From NCBI GenBank assembly GCA_025464795.1, contig JAODNB010000017.1:1-23104 (forward strand): 23,104 nt of DNA, read 5' to 3'. Source of the DNA: Frankiales bacterium. GTDB lineage: Bacteria > Actinomycetota > Actinomycetes > Mycobacteriales > SCTD01. The translations under genes were made by a program, and so were the position numbers. The notes under the pieces are model-generated. The model ran no database searches and was not told the DNA's origin. It was given only the letters and a program-made list of their open reading frames with translations. This document shows, piece after piece, positions 1 through 7,336 of this stretch; the first letter of the stretch is position 1; every line of letters begins with the position of its first letter.

Positions 1-449
1 ACGACCTTCTTGCCGAGCGCTCCCGCGATGGGCTCGTCGGGCAGCCAGGGGCACAGGGCGACCATGCCGATGACCGACGGGTCCCCGAGCACGTGCACAG
101 CGGCGCGTCCACCCATGGAGTGCCCGAGCAGCACCACCGGGACGTCGCCGTGCCGGCGTCGGACCTCCTCCAGGGCCCACTGGGCGTCCTGAGCGGGGGA
201 GCGGTCACGGCCGTTCCAGCCGCGGACGCGGTACTGCACCTTCCACACAGCGATGCCGTCTGGGGCCGCCTGGCCGTGGACCGCCTTGGCGATCGGGTTG
301 AGGCGACGGCGGCTGAGGTGGCCCGGCTCCGAGGGCTCGAAGCTGTCGGCCTTGCCGCCGTGCAGCACCAGGACGACAGCACGGGTGCTGCCCTGAGCAG
401 GGAGCACCTCTACACCCGCGGTGAGGCGGCCCGTCTCGAGGTCGGTCAC
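1..449 (-). CDS. alpha/beta hydrolase, partial (C-terminal part outside window)
   Basis: The minus-strand reading from a GTG at 447–449 runs open to the window edge, giving 149 N-terminal residues. A beta strand VVLVLHGG (about residues 25–32) leads to an HGG oxyanion-type motif. The nucleophile elbow GHSMGG places the serine at about residue 111, as in serine-type alpha/beta hydrolases. The Asp and His of the triad would lie beyond the window. The start lies 4 bp past the photolyase stop, and a GGGGGAAG purine run about 8 nt upstream of the GTG can act as ribosome binding site, so it is probably co-transcribed with the photolyase. The substrate cannot be told. There is no signal peptide, so the enzyme is likely cytoplasmic. 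Confidence 0.85.
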   Translation of the reverse strand, partial: MTDLETGRLTAGVEVLPAQGSTRAVVLVLHGGKADSFEPSEPGHLSRRRLNPIAKAVHGQAAPDGIAVWKVQYRVRGWNGRDRSPAQDAQWALEEVRRRHGDVPVVLLGHSMGGRAAVHVLGDPSVIGMVALCPWLPDEPIAGALGKKV

Positions 450-453
450 GCGG

Positions 454-1776
454 CTACTTCCCCCTTGCCCGCTGGTACCGGTCCAGGGACTCCTGGCGCT
501 CGGCGGCGTGGTCAACCACCCTCGCCGGGTAGTCCGCCGGAGGGCGTTCGCACGTCCAGGGCTCGTGGATGTGCTTCTCGCTCAGCTCGCGCAGCTCCGG
601 CACCCACCTGCGGATGTAGTCCCCGGACGGGTCGAACTTTCGCCCCTGCGTGACCGGGTTGAACACCCGGAAGTACGGAGAGGCGTCGGTTCCGGTACCC
701 GCTGTCCACTGCCAGCCGTGCTGGTTGCTCGCCAGATCGGCGTCGAGCAGGTGCTGCATGAAGTGCCGGCCGCCGTGGGGCCACCACACGTGGAGGTCCT
801 TGGTCAGGAACGACGCCACGATCATCCGGACGCGGTTGTGCACCCACCCCTGCGCGAGCAGCTGCCGCATGCCCGCATCGACGATGGGGTAGCCCGTCCT
901 GCCCTGCTTCCAGGCCTCGAACAGGGCGCCGGGCTCGTCGTACTCCAGCGGCAGGGGGTTGAGGTCCTCGCGGGCGGTCTGGGGCTGGTGGTGCAGCACG
1001 TCGGCGTAGAAGTCGCGCCACACGAGCTCCTTGCCGTACACCTCGGCGCCCGCCGAGCTGCCGAGGTCCGCGTGCAGCGTCCGAGGGTGGAGCAGCCCCC
1101 ACTTCAGGTACGGCGACAGCCTGCTCGTCCGGTCGACACCAGGCAGGTCGCGGATCTCGTGGTAGCTCTCGAGGTCGGTGTCGCGGAACTGCGTCCAACG
1201 GGCAAGGGCGGCGGCCTCCGTCGCCTCGATGACCGGCTCCGGTGCGGCCGGGAGGGCGTCGGTCCGGAGGCCGCCATCGCTCCAGGTCACGGAGCGGGGG
1301 GTGAGCGCCGGCGAGTGGACGCCGCGGGCCCGCCACGCCTTCAGGAAGGGCGTGTAGACCCTGTACGGGGTCCCGTCGTCCTTGAGCAGGGTCCCGGGGG
1401 ACACCCCGTAGGGCGAGCCGGTCGCCACCAGGGGGACCTTCCCGAGCGCAGCCTTCACGGCAGCGTCCCGCCGGCTCCCGTACGGGCCGTAGTCGCTGCT
1501 GATGTGGACGGACGAGGCACCGGACCGCTGGACCAGGTCCGGGATCACGTCCGCCGGAGCGCCCTGCACGATCCGGAGCGCGCCGTCCGTCCTCGATCGC
1601 AGGTCTGTCAGGGCCTGGACGAGGAAGCCGACCCGCACGGGGCTGGCGGACTTCAGCAGGACGTCATCGAGCACGAAGACCGGGACGACCTCGTCGGCCG
1701 CGTCGCGAGCTGCGAGCAGGGCCGGGTGGTCGGCCAGCCGCAGGTCACGGCGGAACCAGAGCAGGGCGGTCGTCAC
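454..1776 (-). CDS. phr: cryptochrome/DNA photolyase family protein
   Basis: This is a 440-residue flavoprotein of the photolyase/cryptochrome family, expected to split UV-induced pyrimidine dimers with light. The N-terminal antenna-domain signature LWFRRDLRLADHPAL is at about residues 6–20. The FAD domain near the C-terminus has WQWTAGTGTDASPYFRVFNP (about 355–374) followed by QGRKFDPSGDYIRRWVPEL and HEPW…YPARVVDHAAER, the classic class I CPD photolyase ending. I chose the GTG at 1776 because the family begins right before the LWFRRDLR motif. An in-frame ATG at 1812 would add 12 unconserved residues and overlap RNase HI. A TAGCGT hexamer 7 nt before the GTG suggests a leaderless start. The function is secure; antenna chromophore and lesion specificity are not resolved. 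Confidence 0.93.
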   Translation of the reverse strand: MTTALLWFRRDLRLADHPALLAARDAADEVVPVFVLDDVLLKSASPVRVGFLVQALTDLRSRTDGALRIVQGAPADVIPDLVQRSGASSVHISSDYGPYGSRRDAAVKAALGKVPLVATGSPYGVSPGTLLKDDGTPYRVYTPFLKAWRARGVHSPALTPRSVTWSDGGLRTDALPAAPEPVIEATEAAALARWTQFRDTDLESYHEIRDLPGVDRTSRLSPYLKWGLLHPRTLHADLGSSAGAEVYGKELVWRDFYADVLHHQPQTAREDLNPLPLEYDEPGALFEAWKQGRTGYPIVDAGMRQLLAQGWVHNRVRMIVASFLTKDLHVWWPHGGRHFMQHLLDADLASNQHGWQWTAGTGTDASPYFRVFNPVTQGRKFDPSGDYIRRWVPELRELSEKHIHEPWTCERPPADYPARVVDHAAERQESLDRYQRARGK

Positions 1777-1783
1777 CCCTCGA

Positions 1784-1789
1784 ACGCTA
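1784..1789 (-). promoter_or_regulatory. candidate -10 element for photolyase (leaderless)
   Basis: TAGCGT fits TAnnnT and sits 7 nt before the chosen GTG start. Its first three bases are the stop codon of the upstream RNase HI gene. No good -35 was seen. Inferred from position and from the same pattern at other genes in this window. Confidence 0.35.
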
Positions 1790-2377
1790 GGCGGACCCGT
1801 GCAGCGCGGCATCTCGAGACCAGCCGGGGCCGGTGTCGACCGGGCCGCCCGTCTTGAGAGCGCGCACCGCGTCGCCGGCTTTGAGGTCGACCGCGTGGTT
1901 CAGGGCGTGCCCGCCGTCGCGCAGCGCGACGTGCGCCTTCGCCTTGGTCCAGACGATCGAGCGCTCCCGCATCAGCAGGTAGGTCTCCCCGATGAGCGCG
2001 GCGTTCTTCACAGGCTCCTTCTGCGGGCCTCGGCGCCACTGCTCCGGTGGCAGGCGGTAGCCCTTGCTCCAGGACCTGATCCACACGTTGAGGCAGTCGT
2101 GGGCGTACTGGCTGTCGAAGACGATCTCGAGCGGCTGGTCCGGTGGTGCGGCCTGCAGCAGGGCTCGGATGCCCACGAGCTCACCGATGTTGTTGGTCCC
2201 GATCCCGTCCACCGGCTCGGCTCCCCAGCAGGTGTCGCTGACGTACCAGGCACCGGCCGCGGGTCCCGGGTTCGGGTCGCAGGAGCCGTCGGTCGCCGCC
2301 GTGATGCGTGGCAGCACACTGGCGACGACGAGGGCCGGTTCCTCGATCTCGAACAGCGAGCCCTGGTCGGTGCTCAC
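1787..2377 (-). CDS. rnhA: ribonuclease HI family protein
   Basis: This is a 196-residue RNase H fold protein expected to degrade the RNA strand of RNA:DNA hybrids. All four acidic catalytic positions are visible: D30 in TDGSCDPNPG, E66 in NNIGELVGI, D88 in FDSQYA, and D164 in NHAVDLKA near the C-terminus. The residues WTKAKAHV before the last acidic site match the usual strand and loop. About 20 extra residues precede the first strand. The GTG start at 2375–2377 overlaps, as GTGA, the TGA that ends the shifted C-terminal frame of the upstream oxidoreductase, which implies translational coupling. An open frame extends upstream of this start, but it reads through the oxidoreductase tail and has no family similarity. 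Confidence 0.9.
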   Translation of the reverse strand: MSTDQGSLFEIEEPALVVASVLPRITAATDGSCDPNPGPAAGAWYVSDTCWGAEPVDGIGTNNIGELVGIRALLQAAPPDQPLEIVFDSQYAHDCLNVWIRSWSKGYRLPPEQWRRGPQKEPVKNAALIGETYLLMRERSIVWTKAKAHVALRDGGHALNHAVDLKAGDAVRALKTGGPVDTGPGWSRDAALHGSA

Positions 2378-3245
2378 GCGCGCGCCGACGTGACGGCCTG
2401 CTCGACGATCCGCTGGATCCTCAGGCCGTGGGCGAGGTCCAGGGTCGGCCGCGGGCCTCCGGCAAGTGCCGCTGCGAACTCCGACAGGGCGGTGTCGATC
2501 GCTGCCTGGGTGGCGGCGACGTCCTGCTCCAGGGTCAGTGCGTGGTGGCGTCGAACGCCTGCAGTCGCCAGACCGGGTTCTCACGGGCGGTCGCGAAGCC
2601 GAGCGTCAGCGAGCTGAGGGCACCCGACTCGTGCGTGAGGACGACGGCCGCCAGGCCCTGGGCGTTGACTGTGGCCTCGGCGGCGGCCACGGGGCCGGCG
2701 CAGGCCTGGGCGAGGTCGAACGCATGAGGCCCCAGGTCGAACAAGCACCCCTCGGCCAGCCGCCAGGGCGTGGCGAACAGCTGGCCCTCCGTCACGGCAC
2801 CGTTGACCCACGTCATCTGCAGGCCGTGCAGCTCCCGGCCCGACACCTCAGCCACGAAGTCCCGGACGTAGCTGGCATACCGGTTCGTGAAGAGCACCTG
2901 CGTCGTCACGCCGTGCTGGGTGACGACGGCGAGCAGCTCCTCGACCTGGGTGACCGTCAGGCCGACCGGCTTGTCGAGCAGCAGGTGCTTGCCCGCTGCG
3001 GCGGCACGGGCACCGAGTGCGCACTGCACGTCGGGCGGGACGCAGAACAGCACGGCGTCGCAGCCGTCGAGCAGCTGGTCGAACTCGGCGACTCCCCGGG
3101 CGCCGAGCTGCCCGGCGAGGGCCGACGCGGCCTCGGACCGGCGGGCCCACACGCCCGAGAGCTCGAGGTCCGGGTGCGCCGCGAGCATCGGTCCCATCGC
3201 GACCGTGGCCCACGGGCCCGCTCCAGCGAGTCCTACGCGGGTCAA
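2374..3245 (-). CDS. Gfo/Idh/MocA family oxidoreductase, apparent frameshift near C-terminus
   Basis: This is an NAD(P)-dependent dehydrogenase-type protein. The N-terminal Rossmann motif is GLAGAGPWA (residues 5–13). The family DKP motif is at 91–93 (variant of EKP, catalytic Lys92) and FDLGPHAFDLA at 169–179 carries the usual Asp/His. The start is TTG at 3243–3245 with CGGAGG 5 nt upstream. The uninterrupted frame stops at 2535 after 236 residues, short for a family of about 300–350. In the -1 frame right after that stop the DNA encodes ALTLEQDVAATQ… and DLAHGLRIQRIVEQAVTSA, a typical family C-terminus, ending at a TGA (2374–2376) that overlaps the RNase HI start. One base is probably missing between 2535 and 2583. 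The substrate is unknown. Confidence 0.8.
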
Positions 3246-3269
3246 CCGGGCCTCCGAGGGTCAGCAGGG

Positions 3270-3342
3270 TGCCCCCGGAGAGAATCGAACTCCCGACGCC
3301 CTCCTTAGGACGGAGGCGCTCTATCCACTGAGCTACGGAGGC
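3270..3342 (-). tRNA. tRNA-Arg (anticodon CCT)
   Basis: The minus strand folds as a full cloverleaf of 73 nt. The acceptor stem pairs GCCTCCG with CGGGGGC (one G·U). The D stem is GCTC/GAGC. The anticodon stem CCTCC/GGAGG encloses loop GTCCTAA with anticodon CCT, and the T arm has loop TTCGATT. The discriminator is A. The bases after it read CCC, so the 3' CCA is not encoded. It decodes AGG. It lies between the oxidoreductase and the MT0933-like gene. Confidence 0.95.
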
Positions 3343-3355
3343 GGACCCCCACAGG

Positions 3356-3613
3356 CTACTGGGCCGGCGGCGGGGTCTCCTCCTGCACGGGCACCGGCTT
3401 GCCGTCCTTCTTCTCGAGCCCGTCCACGAAGTCGGAGGCCTTGTCGCCGGCTCCCGCGATCTGGCTCTTGTACTTGTTCTTGGTCGCCTTGTTGGCGGCG
3501 TCCTCGACCTTGTCGAGGGCGCCCTTCACCTGGTCGGCGTGCTCGCCGGCGAGCTGCTCGGCCTTGCCGAGCGCGGCCTTGCCCTTGTCGAGAGCCTTGT
3601 CGAGAAATCCCAT
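3356..3613 (-). CDS. MT0933-like antitoxin family small protein
   Basis: This 85-residue, lysine- and alanine-rich, mostly helical protein begins MGFLDKALDKGKAALGKAEQ. It contains DKVEDAANKATKNKYKSQI and GDKASDFVDGLEKK, and ends in a proline-rich tail. The MGFLDKA start and the …NKY…DKA..FVDGL pattern match the actinobacterial MT0933 (Rv0909) antitoxin family as I remember it. A GGAG about 6 nt before the ATG supports the start. No neighbouring gene looks like the SRPBCC-fold Rv0910 partner toxin, so calling it an antitoxin is only by family name. It may instead be a general stress or helical filler protein. The neighbours are tRNA-Arg downstream and a divergent small ORF 29 bp away. Confidence 0.75.
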   Translation of the reverse strand: MGFLDKALDKGKAALGKAEQLAGEHADQVKGALDKVEDAANKATKNKYKSQIAGAGDKASDFVDGLEKKDGKPVPVQEETPPPAQ

Positions 3614-3642
3614 GCCGAGCTCCGATGCGTGAGGATGGTCAG

Positions 3643-3807
3643 GTGAGCGAAGAGCAGGGTCCGCCTCCGAAGAAGCGGCGGCGTGCGGTCGGGCCTCCCG
3701 GTGCGAAGCCCGTCGGGGACGAACCCCGGCGCGAGAGCCCCGAGGAGCGGCGGGATGACACGGAGAGGTTCCTCCGGGACGTCCCCCCGCACCACGGTCA
3801 GGTCTAG
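3643..3807 (+). CDS. small hypothetical protein, 54 aa
   Basis: A short plus-strand frame starts at GTG 3643 with AGGA 7 nt upstream and ends at TAG 3805–3807. The product is highly charged and proline-rich: PPPKKRRR near the N-terminus, then ESPEERRDDTERFLRDVPPHHGQV. Third positions are G/C-rich as in neighbouring genes. Only 29 bp separate it from the divergent MT0933-like gene, and its stop shares the palindrome CTAG with the mscL stop on the other strand. No domain is recognised; it is probably disordered and nucleic-acid- or protein-binding, which is inference. An ATG at 3625 would add six residues but lacks a good ribosome site. Confidence 0.55.
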   Translation: MSEEQGPPPKKRRRAVGPPGAKPVGDEPRRESPEERRDDTERFLRDVPPHHGQV

Positions 3808-4214
3808 GCGGGCTCGAGCTGCTCCACGGTGCAGAACGCGCACCGGACGGCCGCTGCCGGGATGCTCGACAGGCACTCAGGGCACTGCTTGGTCTGGCTG
3901 ACGACCTCCGGCTCGGTCTTCATCCGGTCCATCAGCTTCTGCACGGGCAGCACGACGAGGAAGTAGATCACCGCCGCGATGATGACGAACGAGATCGCCG
4001 CGTCGACGAGCAGCCCGTACTGGAACTTCGTGCCGGAGGCGTAGAAGGACTTCTGCTTGAAGTCGCCGGCGGCGCCCGCGGCAAGGCCGACCAGGGGCGT
4101 GATGAACGCCGTCACGAAGGCGGTCACGATGGCGCTGAAGGCAGCACCGATCACGACGGCGACTGCCAGATCGACGACGTTGCCGCGGAGCAGGAACTTC
4201 TTGAAGCCGTCCAA
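3804..4214 (-). CDS. mscL: large-conductance mechanosensitive channel MscL with C-terminal zinc-ribbon-like motif
   Basis: This is a 136-residue inner-membrane channel that opens on membrane tension during hypo-osmotic shock. The N-terminal amphipathic helix MDGFKKFLLRGNVVDLAVAV runs into TM1, VVIGAAFSAIV (about 14–38). A periplasmic loop containing KQKSFYASGTKFQYG follows, then TM2 AAISFVIIAAVIYFLVVLPV (72–91). The cytoplasmic end carries C111-x2-C114 and C125-x2-C128 (CPEC…CAFC), a likely metal-binding ribbon absent from E. coli MscL but, as I recall, common in actinobacterial ones. The TTG start at 4212–4214 has GGAGG 5 nt upstream. The 85 bp upstream, before the FAD-oxidase stop, may hold its promoter; I saw no convincing -35/-10 pair. 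Confidence 0.95.
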   Translation of the reverse strand: MDGFKKFLLRGNVVDLAVAVVIGAAFSAIVTAFVTAFITPLVGLAAGAAGDFKQKSFYASGTKFQYGLLVDAAISFVIIAAVIYFLVVLPVQKLMDRMKTEPEVVSQTKQCPECLSSIPAAAVRCAFCTVEQLEPA

Positions 4215-4299
4215 CTGGACCTCCGGAGTAGTAGAGCGCTGGCGCCGAGCTCAGGCGCACCGGGATCATTGCGCAGCCCCGTGGTGACGCAAAGCCGGC

Positions 4300-5853
4300 T
4301 CACCCCAGCAGCACACCCGGGTTGAGGATGCCCGAGGGGTCCAGAGCCGACTTGGTTGCCGAGAGCGCCGTGGCGAACGCGTCGGGTCGTTGCCGGTCGT
4401 ACCACGGCCGGTGGTCGCGACCAACGGCGTGGTGGTGGGTGATCGTGCCGCAGGCTGCGGCGAGAGCATCGCTCGCGGCGGCCTTGATCTCGTCCCACTG
4501 CGCGATCTCACTGCCCCGGCGGGCCGGCGCGATCACGGTGAAGTAGGGCGCCGCGCCGTCGGGGTAGACGTGCGTGAGGCGGCAGCCGACGGACCCTCCG
4601 CCGCACACCTGCTGCAGCGCCTCGGTGACGACCGTGGTGACGGAGCCGACCAGCTCGTCGAACCGGTCCCAGGTCACGGCCGTCTCGAACGTCTCCACGA
4701 GGACGCCGAGCAGCACGAGGGTCTCGCGCAGGTAGGGCGCCCGGACGAACGTCGAGCGCCAGGCGTCACCTGCCTGTCCCCGCAGTCCTTGCTCGAGGAC
4801 GGTGAGCCCCGCACCGCGGCAGACCTCCAGGGCCTGCGTGATCTCGCCGTCCAGCGGAGGACCGAGCGACTCCAGTCCCAGCACCAGGGCCGCCTGGCCG
4901 CTCGACAGGGTCCCCGACAACGAGGCCTCGACCGGGTCGAGGAGGCGGCAGGCCGCTGGTTGCAGCCCGGACTGCACCAGGGCGCGTACGGCGGAAGCGC
5001 CCTGGGACCAGGTGCCCGCCAGCGTGGCAGCCCAGCGGTGGGTCGGTCGCGGTTGGGCACGGAGCCAGGCCTCCGTGACGATCCCCAGCGTCCCCTCGCT
5101 CCCGAGCAGCATCCGGTCCGGAGAGGGACCGGCGCCGGAGCCGGGCAGCCGACGAGACTCCCAGGCCCCGATGGGCGTCACGGCCCGGACGGACTCGACC
5201 AGGTCGTCGATGTGCGTGAGGCGGGTGCTGAAGTGACCGGCCGCCCGGGTCGCGATCCAGCCACCGACCGTCGACCTCTCGAAGGACTGCGGGTAGAAGC
5301 GCAGCGTCAACCCGTGCGGCTTCAGGGCGGCCTCGGCTGCCGGGCCGAAGGTGCCCGCGCGAAGCCGGACGGCCCGAGAGGTCTGGTCGACCTCGATGAG
5401 CCCTTCGAGCCGGCTGAGGTCGAGGCTGAGCGAGTTGTCGAGCCCGCGCGGCTCGACCCCTCCGACGACGCTGCTGCCCCCGCCGAACGGGATGACCGCT
5501 GTGCCGGTGGTCGTCGCCCAGTCGAGGACGTCGACCACGTCCTGCTCCGAGGTCGGGCGCACGACCGTGTCCGGGAGGTCGGGAAGCTCAGCCCGGATGC
5601 CGCGGATCAGGTCCCGGTACGCGCGCCCGATGCCGTGCCGGGTGCGGTCAGCCGGGTCCGCGGAACCGAGGTGCTCCAACGAGGCCGGAAGCACTCGACG
5701 CGGCGGCGCCGGGTCAGGCGTGGCGCGCGGCTCCTCCGGCGACTGGGTGGCGACCCCGGTCGTGGCGGTGACGAACGGCGCCAGCTGCTCGAGAGCGGCT
5801 CGGGTCGGTGCGTCGGACGCATCGCCCCAGCCCCAGACCTCGTAGCCGTTCAC
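4300..5853 (-). CDS. FAD-binding oxidase, alkyldihydroxyacetonephosphate-synthase-like
   Basis: This is a 517-residue flavoenzyme of the vanillyl-alcohol-oxidase/PCMH fold. The FAD-binding segment is PFGGGSSVVGG (122–132). MLLGSEGTLGIVTEAWL lies in the middle, and HHHAVGRDHRPWY (from 473) is the triple-histidine active-site motif of alkylglycerone phosphate synthases. The ending DPSGILNPGVLLG is typical of FAD-linked oxidase C-terminal domains. Related actinobacterial proteins (Rv3107c type) are annotated AgpS, though ether lipid synthesis is not established for most of these bacteria, so the substrate is open. The GTG start overlaps the stop of the SAF-domain gene as GTGA, with no ribosome site, so translation is probably coupled. 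It is last in an operon with the MTA phosphorylase and the SAF protein. Confidence 0.85.
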   Translation of the reverse strand: MNGYEVWGWGDASDAPTRAALEQLAPFVTATTGVATQSPEEPRATPDPAPPRRVLPASLEHLGSADPADRTRHGIGRAYRDLIRGIRAELPDLPDTVVRPTSEQDVVDVLDWATTTGTAVIPFGGGSSVVGGVEPRGLDNSLSLDLSRLEGLIEVDQTSRAVRLRAGTFGPAAEAALKPHGLTLRFYPQSFERSTVGGWIATRAAGHFSTRLTHIDDLVESVRAVTPIGAWESRRLPGSGAGPSPDRMLLGSEGTLGIVTEAWLRAQPRPTHRWAATLAGTWSQGASAVRALVQSGLQPAACRLLDPVEASLSGTLSSGQAALVLGLESLGPPLDGEITQALEVCRGAGLTVLEQGLRGQAGDAWRSTFVRAPYLRETLVLLGVLVETFETAVTWDRFDELVGSVTTVVTEALQQVCGGGSVGCRLTHVYPDGAAPYFTVIAPARRGSEIAQWDEIKAAASDALAAACGTITHHHAVGRDHRPWYDRQRPDAFATALSATKSALDPSGILNPGVLLG

Positions 5854-6473
5854 GACGACAGGACCGAGACCGACAGGCGATCGTGGATGGCCGCTGTTGC
5901 GAGCCGGGCGGCGACTGAGGGAGTGGCTGCGAGGACCACGAGGGCTCCATCGCTGCTCTGCTCGGTGGCGGGCACCGCGAGGACCTGCAGCCCGTGGGCC
6001 ACGACCGTCGCCTCGCCCGTTCCCTGGGTCGGCGCCGCGAGCACGTCGACGTGGTCGCCGCTGTGGAGCAGCGTTGCGGTGCCGGCGTCCGCCAGGCGAA
6101 CCGGGACGGCGACCTGACCCAGGCCGCTCGGCAGCAGGCCCGACCCCACGAGCCGTACGTCGGTGAGGGGCTCGCCCCTGCGTACCGGGCCCGCGACGAC
6201 GCGACCCACGACGCTGCTGATCCTGGCGACGGTGCCCTGGGGAGCCACCGCCCGCGGGAGGGCAACAGCGACGAGATCGCCTGCTGTCAAAGGGGATCCA
6301 GCGACGAGGTCGTGGCCGGCAGCAACGACCTGGATCGTCTCGGGGGGTGCCGGGGCGAGCACGGGCAGGGCTGTGGCGACGGCGCCGGCGGTCAGTCCGG
6401 CGGCGAGCAGGCCGCGGTGGCGCCGCACGGTGCGGGCAGCGTCCCGGAGCAGCTGCCGCAGGTCGGTCCTCAC
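5850..6473 (-). CDS. SAF domain-containing protein (CpaB/RcpC-like)
   Basis: A cytoplasmic basic stretch is followed by one transmembrane helix GLLAAGLTAGAVATALPVLAP (about residues 20–40 from the GTG at 6473). An SAF domain comes next (VQVVAAGHDLVAGSPLTAGDLVAVALP-like, with GEPLTDVRLVG). The last part, VAVPVRLADAG…GDHVDVLAA, resembles the RcpC/CpaB domain of Flp pilus assembly. I prefer the GTG at 6473 because it overlaps the mtnP stop as GTGA. A GTG at 6524 with GGAG 5 nt upstream is a real alternative and adds 17 Arg/Pro-rich residues. No other pilus genes are present, so a pilus role is not supported by context. It is likely a membrane-anchored extracytoplasmic protein. Confidence 0.8.
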   Translation of the reverse strand: MRTDLRQLLRDAARTVRRHRGLLAAGLTAGAVATALPVLAPAPPETIQVVAAGHDLVAGSPLTAGDLVAVALPRAVAPQGTVARISSVVGRVVAGPVRRGEPLTDVRLVGSGLLPSGLGQVAVPVRLADAGTATLLHSGDHVDVLAAPTQGTGEATVVAHGLQVLAVPATEQSSDGALVVLAATPSVAARLATAAIHDRLSVSVLSS

Positions 6474-7267
6474 GGGAGGTCGAGGTGGTGGTCGATGCCG
6501 TCGAGCGCCGAACCGCAGGGGCACGCCCGCTCCAGGGGCAACGCCTTCACGACGTCCAGCAGCAGGCTGCGCAGCCGTGCGGTGCTCTCCCCGAAGACGC
6601 GGAAGACCTCCTCCTGCGTGACGGGCCGCTCGCCCTCGACCCCGGCGTCGAGGTCGGTCACCATCGCGATGGCGGTGTAGCAGAGCGCCAGCTCACGGGC
6701 GAGGACAGCCTCCGGGTGCCCGGTCATGTTCACCACGGACCAGCCCTGCGCTGCGTACCACTGCGACTCGGCGCGAGTGGAGAACCGGGGGCCCTCGATC
6801 ACGACCATCGTCCCGCCGTCCGTGGTCGGCCAGCTCTTCTCGGCTGCCGCGACGGCAACGCGGCGACCGGTGGGGCAGTAGGGGTCACCGAAGGAGACGT
6901 GGACGGCGCCCGTCTCGTGGAAGGTCTGCGTCCGTCCGCTCGTGCGGTCGACCAGCTGGTCCGGCACCACCAGTGCGCCGGGTCCGAGGTGGGGCTTCAG
7001 CCCGCCGACGGCGCACGGTGCGAGGACCTGGCGGACCCCCAGGGAGCGCAGCGCCCAGAGGTTCGCCCGGTAGGGGATCTGATGTGGCGGGAACCGGTGA
7101 TCGGCTCCGTGCCGCGGCAGGAAGGCGACCCGTCGTCCCTCGACGTCCCCCACCACGATCGGGTCGGACGGATCGCCGTACGGCGTCTTCACCGAGACCG
7201 TCTCGGCGTCCTCGAGGAACGCGTAGAAGCCCGACCCGCCGATGACCCCGATCTGCGCTGTGCTCAT
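6470..7267 (-). CDS. mtnP: S-methyl-5'-thioadenosine phosphorylase (MTAP/PNP family)
   Basis: This 265-residue enzyme phosphorolyses methylthioadenosine (or a related purine nucleoside) for purine and methionine salvage. The start VIGGSGFY (8–15) is the phosphate-binding signature. FLPRHGADHRFPPHQIPYRANLWAL and VIEGPRFSTRAESQW are the usual trimeric MTAP/PNP motifs. NMTGHPEAVLARELALCYTAIAMVTDLDAG forms the base- and ribose-binding end. Length and motifs are full. Whether the substrate is MTA or inosine-type (MTIP) cannot be settled by eye. The ATG has no ribosome site, but TAGGTT lies 6 nt before it, so the mRNA is probably leaderless. It is the first gene of the mtnP–SAF–FAD-oxidase operon. 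Confidence 0.92.
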   Translation of the reverse strand: MSTAQIGVIGGSGFYAFLEDAETVSVKTPYGDPSDPIVVGDVEGRRVAFLPRHGADHRFPPHQIPYRANLWALRSLGVRQVLAPCAVGGLKPHLGPGALVVPDQLVDRTSGRTQTFHETGAVHVSFGDPYCPTGRRVAVAAAEKSWPTTDGGTMVVIEGPRFSTRAESQWYAAQGWSVVNMTGHPEAVLARELALCYTAIAMVTDLDAGVEGERPVTQEEVFRVFGESTARLRSLLLDVVKALPLERACPCGSALDGIDHHLDLP

Positions 7268-7273
7268 CCAGGC

Positions 7274-7279
7274 AACCTA
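7274..7279 (-). promoter_or_regulatory. candidate -10 element for mtnP (leaderless)
   Basis: TAGGTT (TAnnnT) ends 6 nt before the mtnP ATG, and there is no Shine-Dalgarno sequence, so transcription would begin at or next to the start codon. Confidence 0.5.
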
Positions 7280-7336
7280 GAGGGGCCGCTTACGGCCCGC
7301 CCGACCCCGTCCACAGGAGGGCCGCCCATCCACAGC

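Noticed and set aside
2535..2583. Programmed -1 frameshift in the oxidoreductase
   Set aside because: No slippery heptamer or obvious downstream stem was found; an indel or sequencing error is simpler.
4390..6117. 575-codon plus-strand open frame over the FAD oxidase
   Set aside because: Antisense shadow; the minus-strand protein has clear FAD and HHH motifs.
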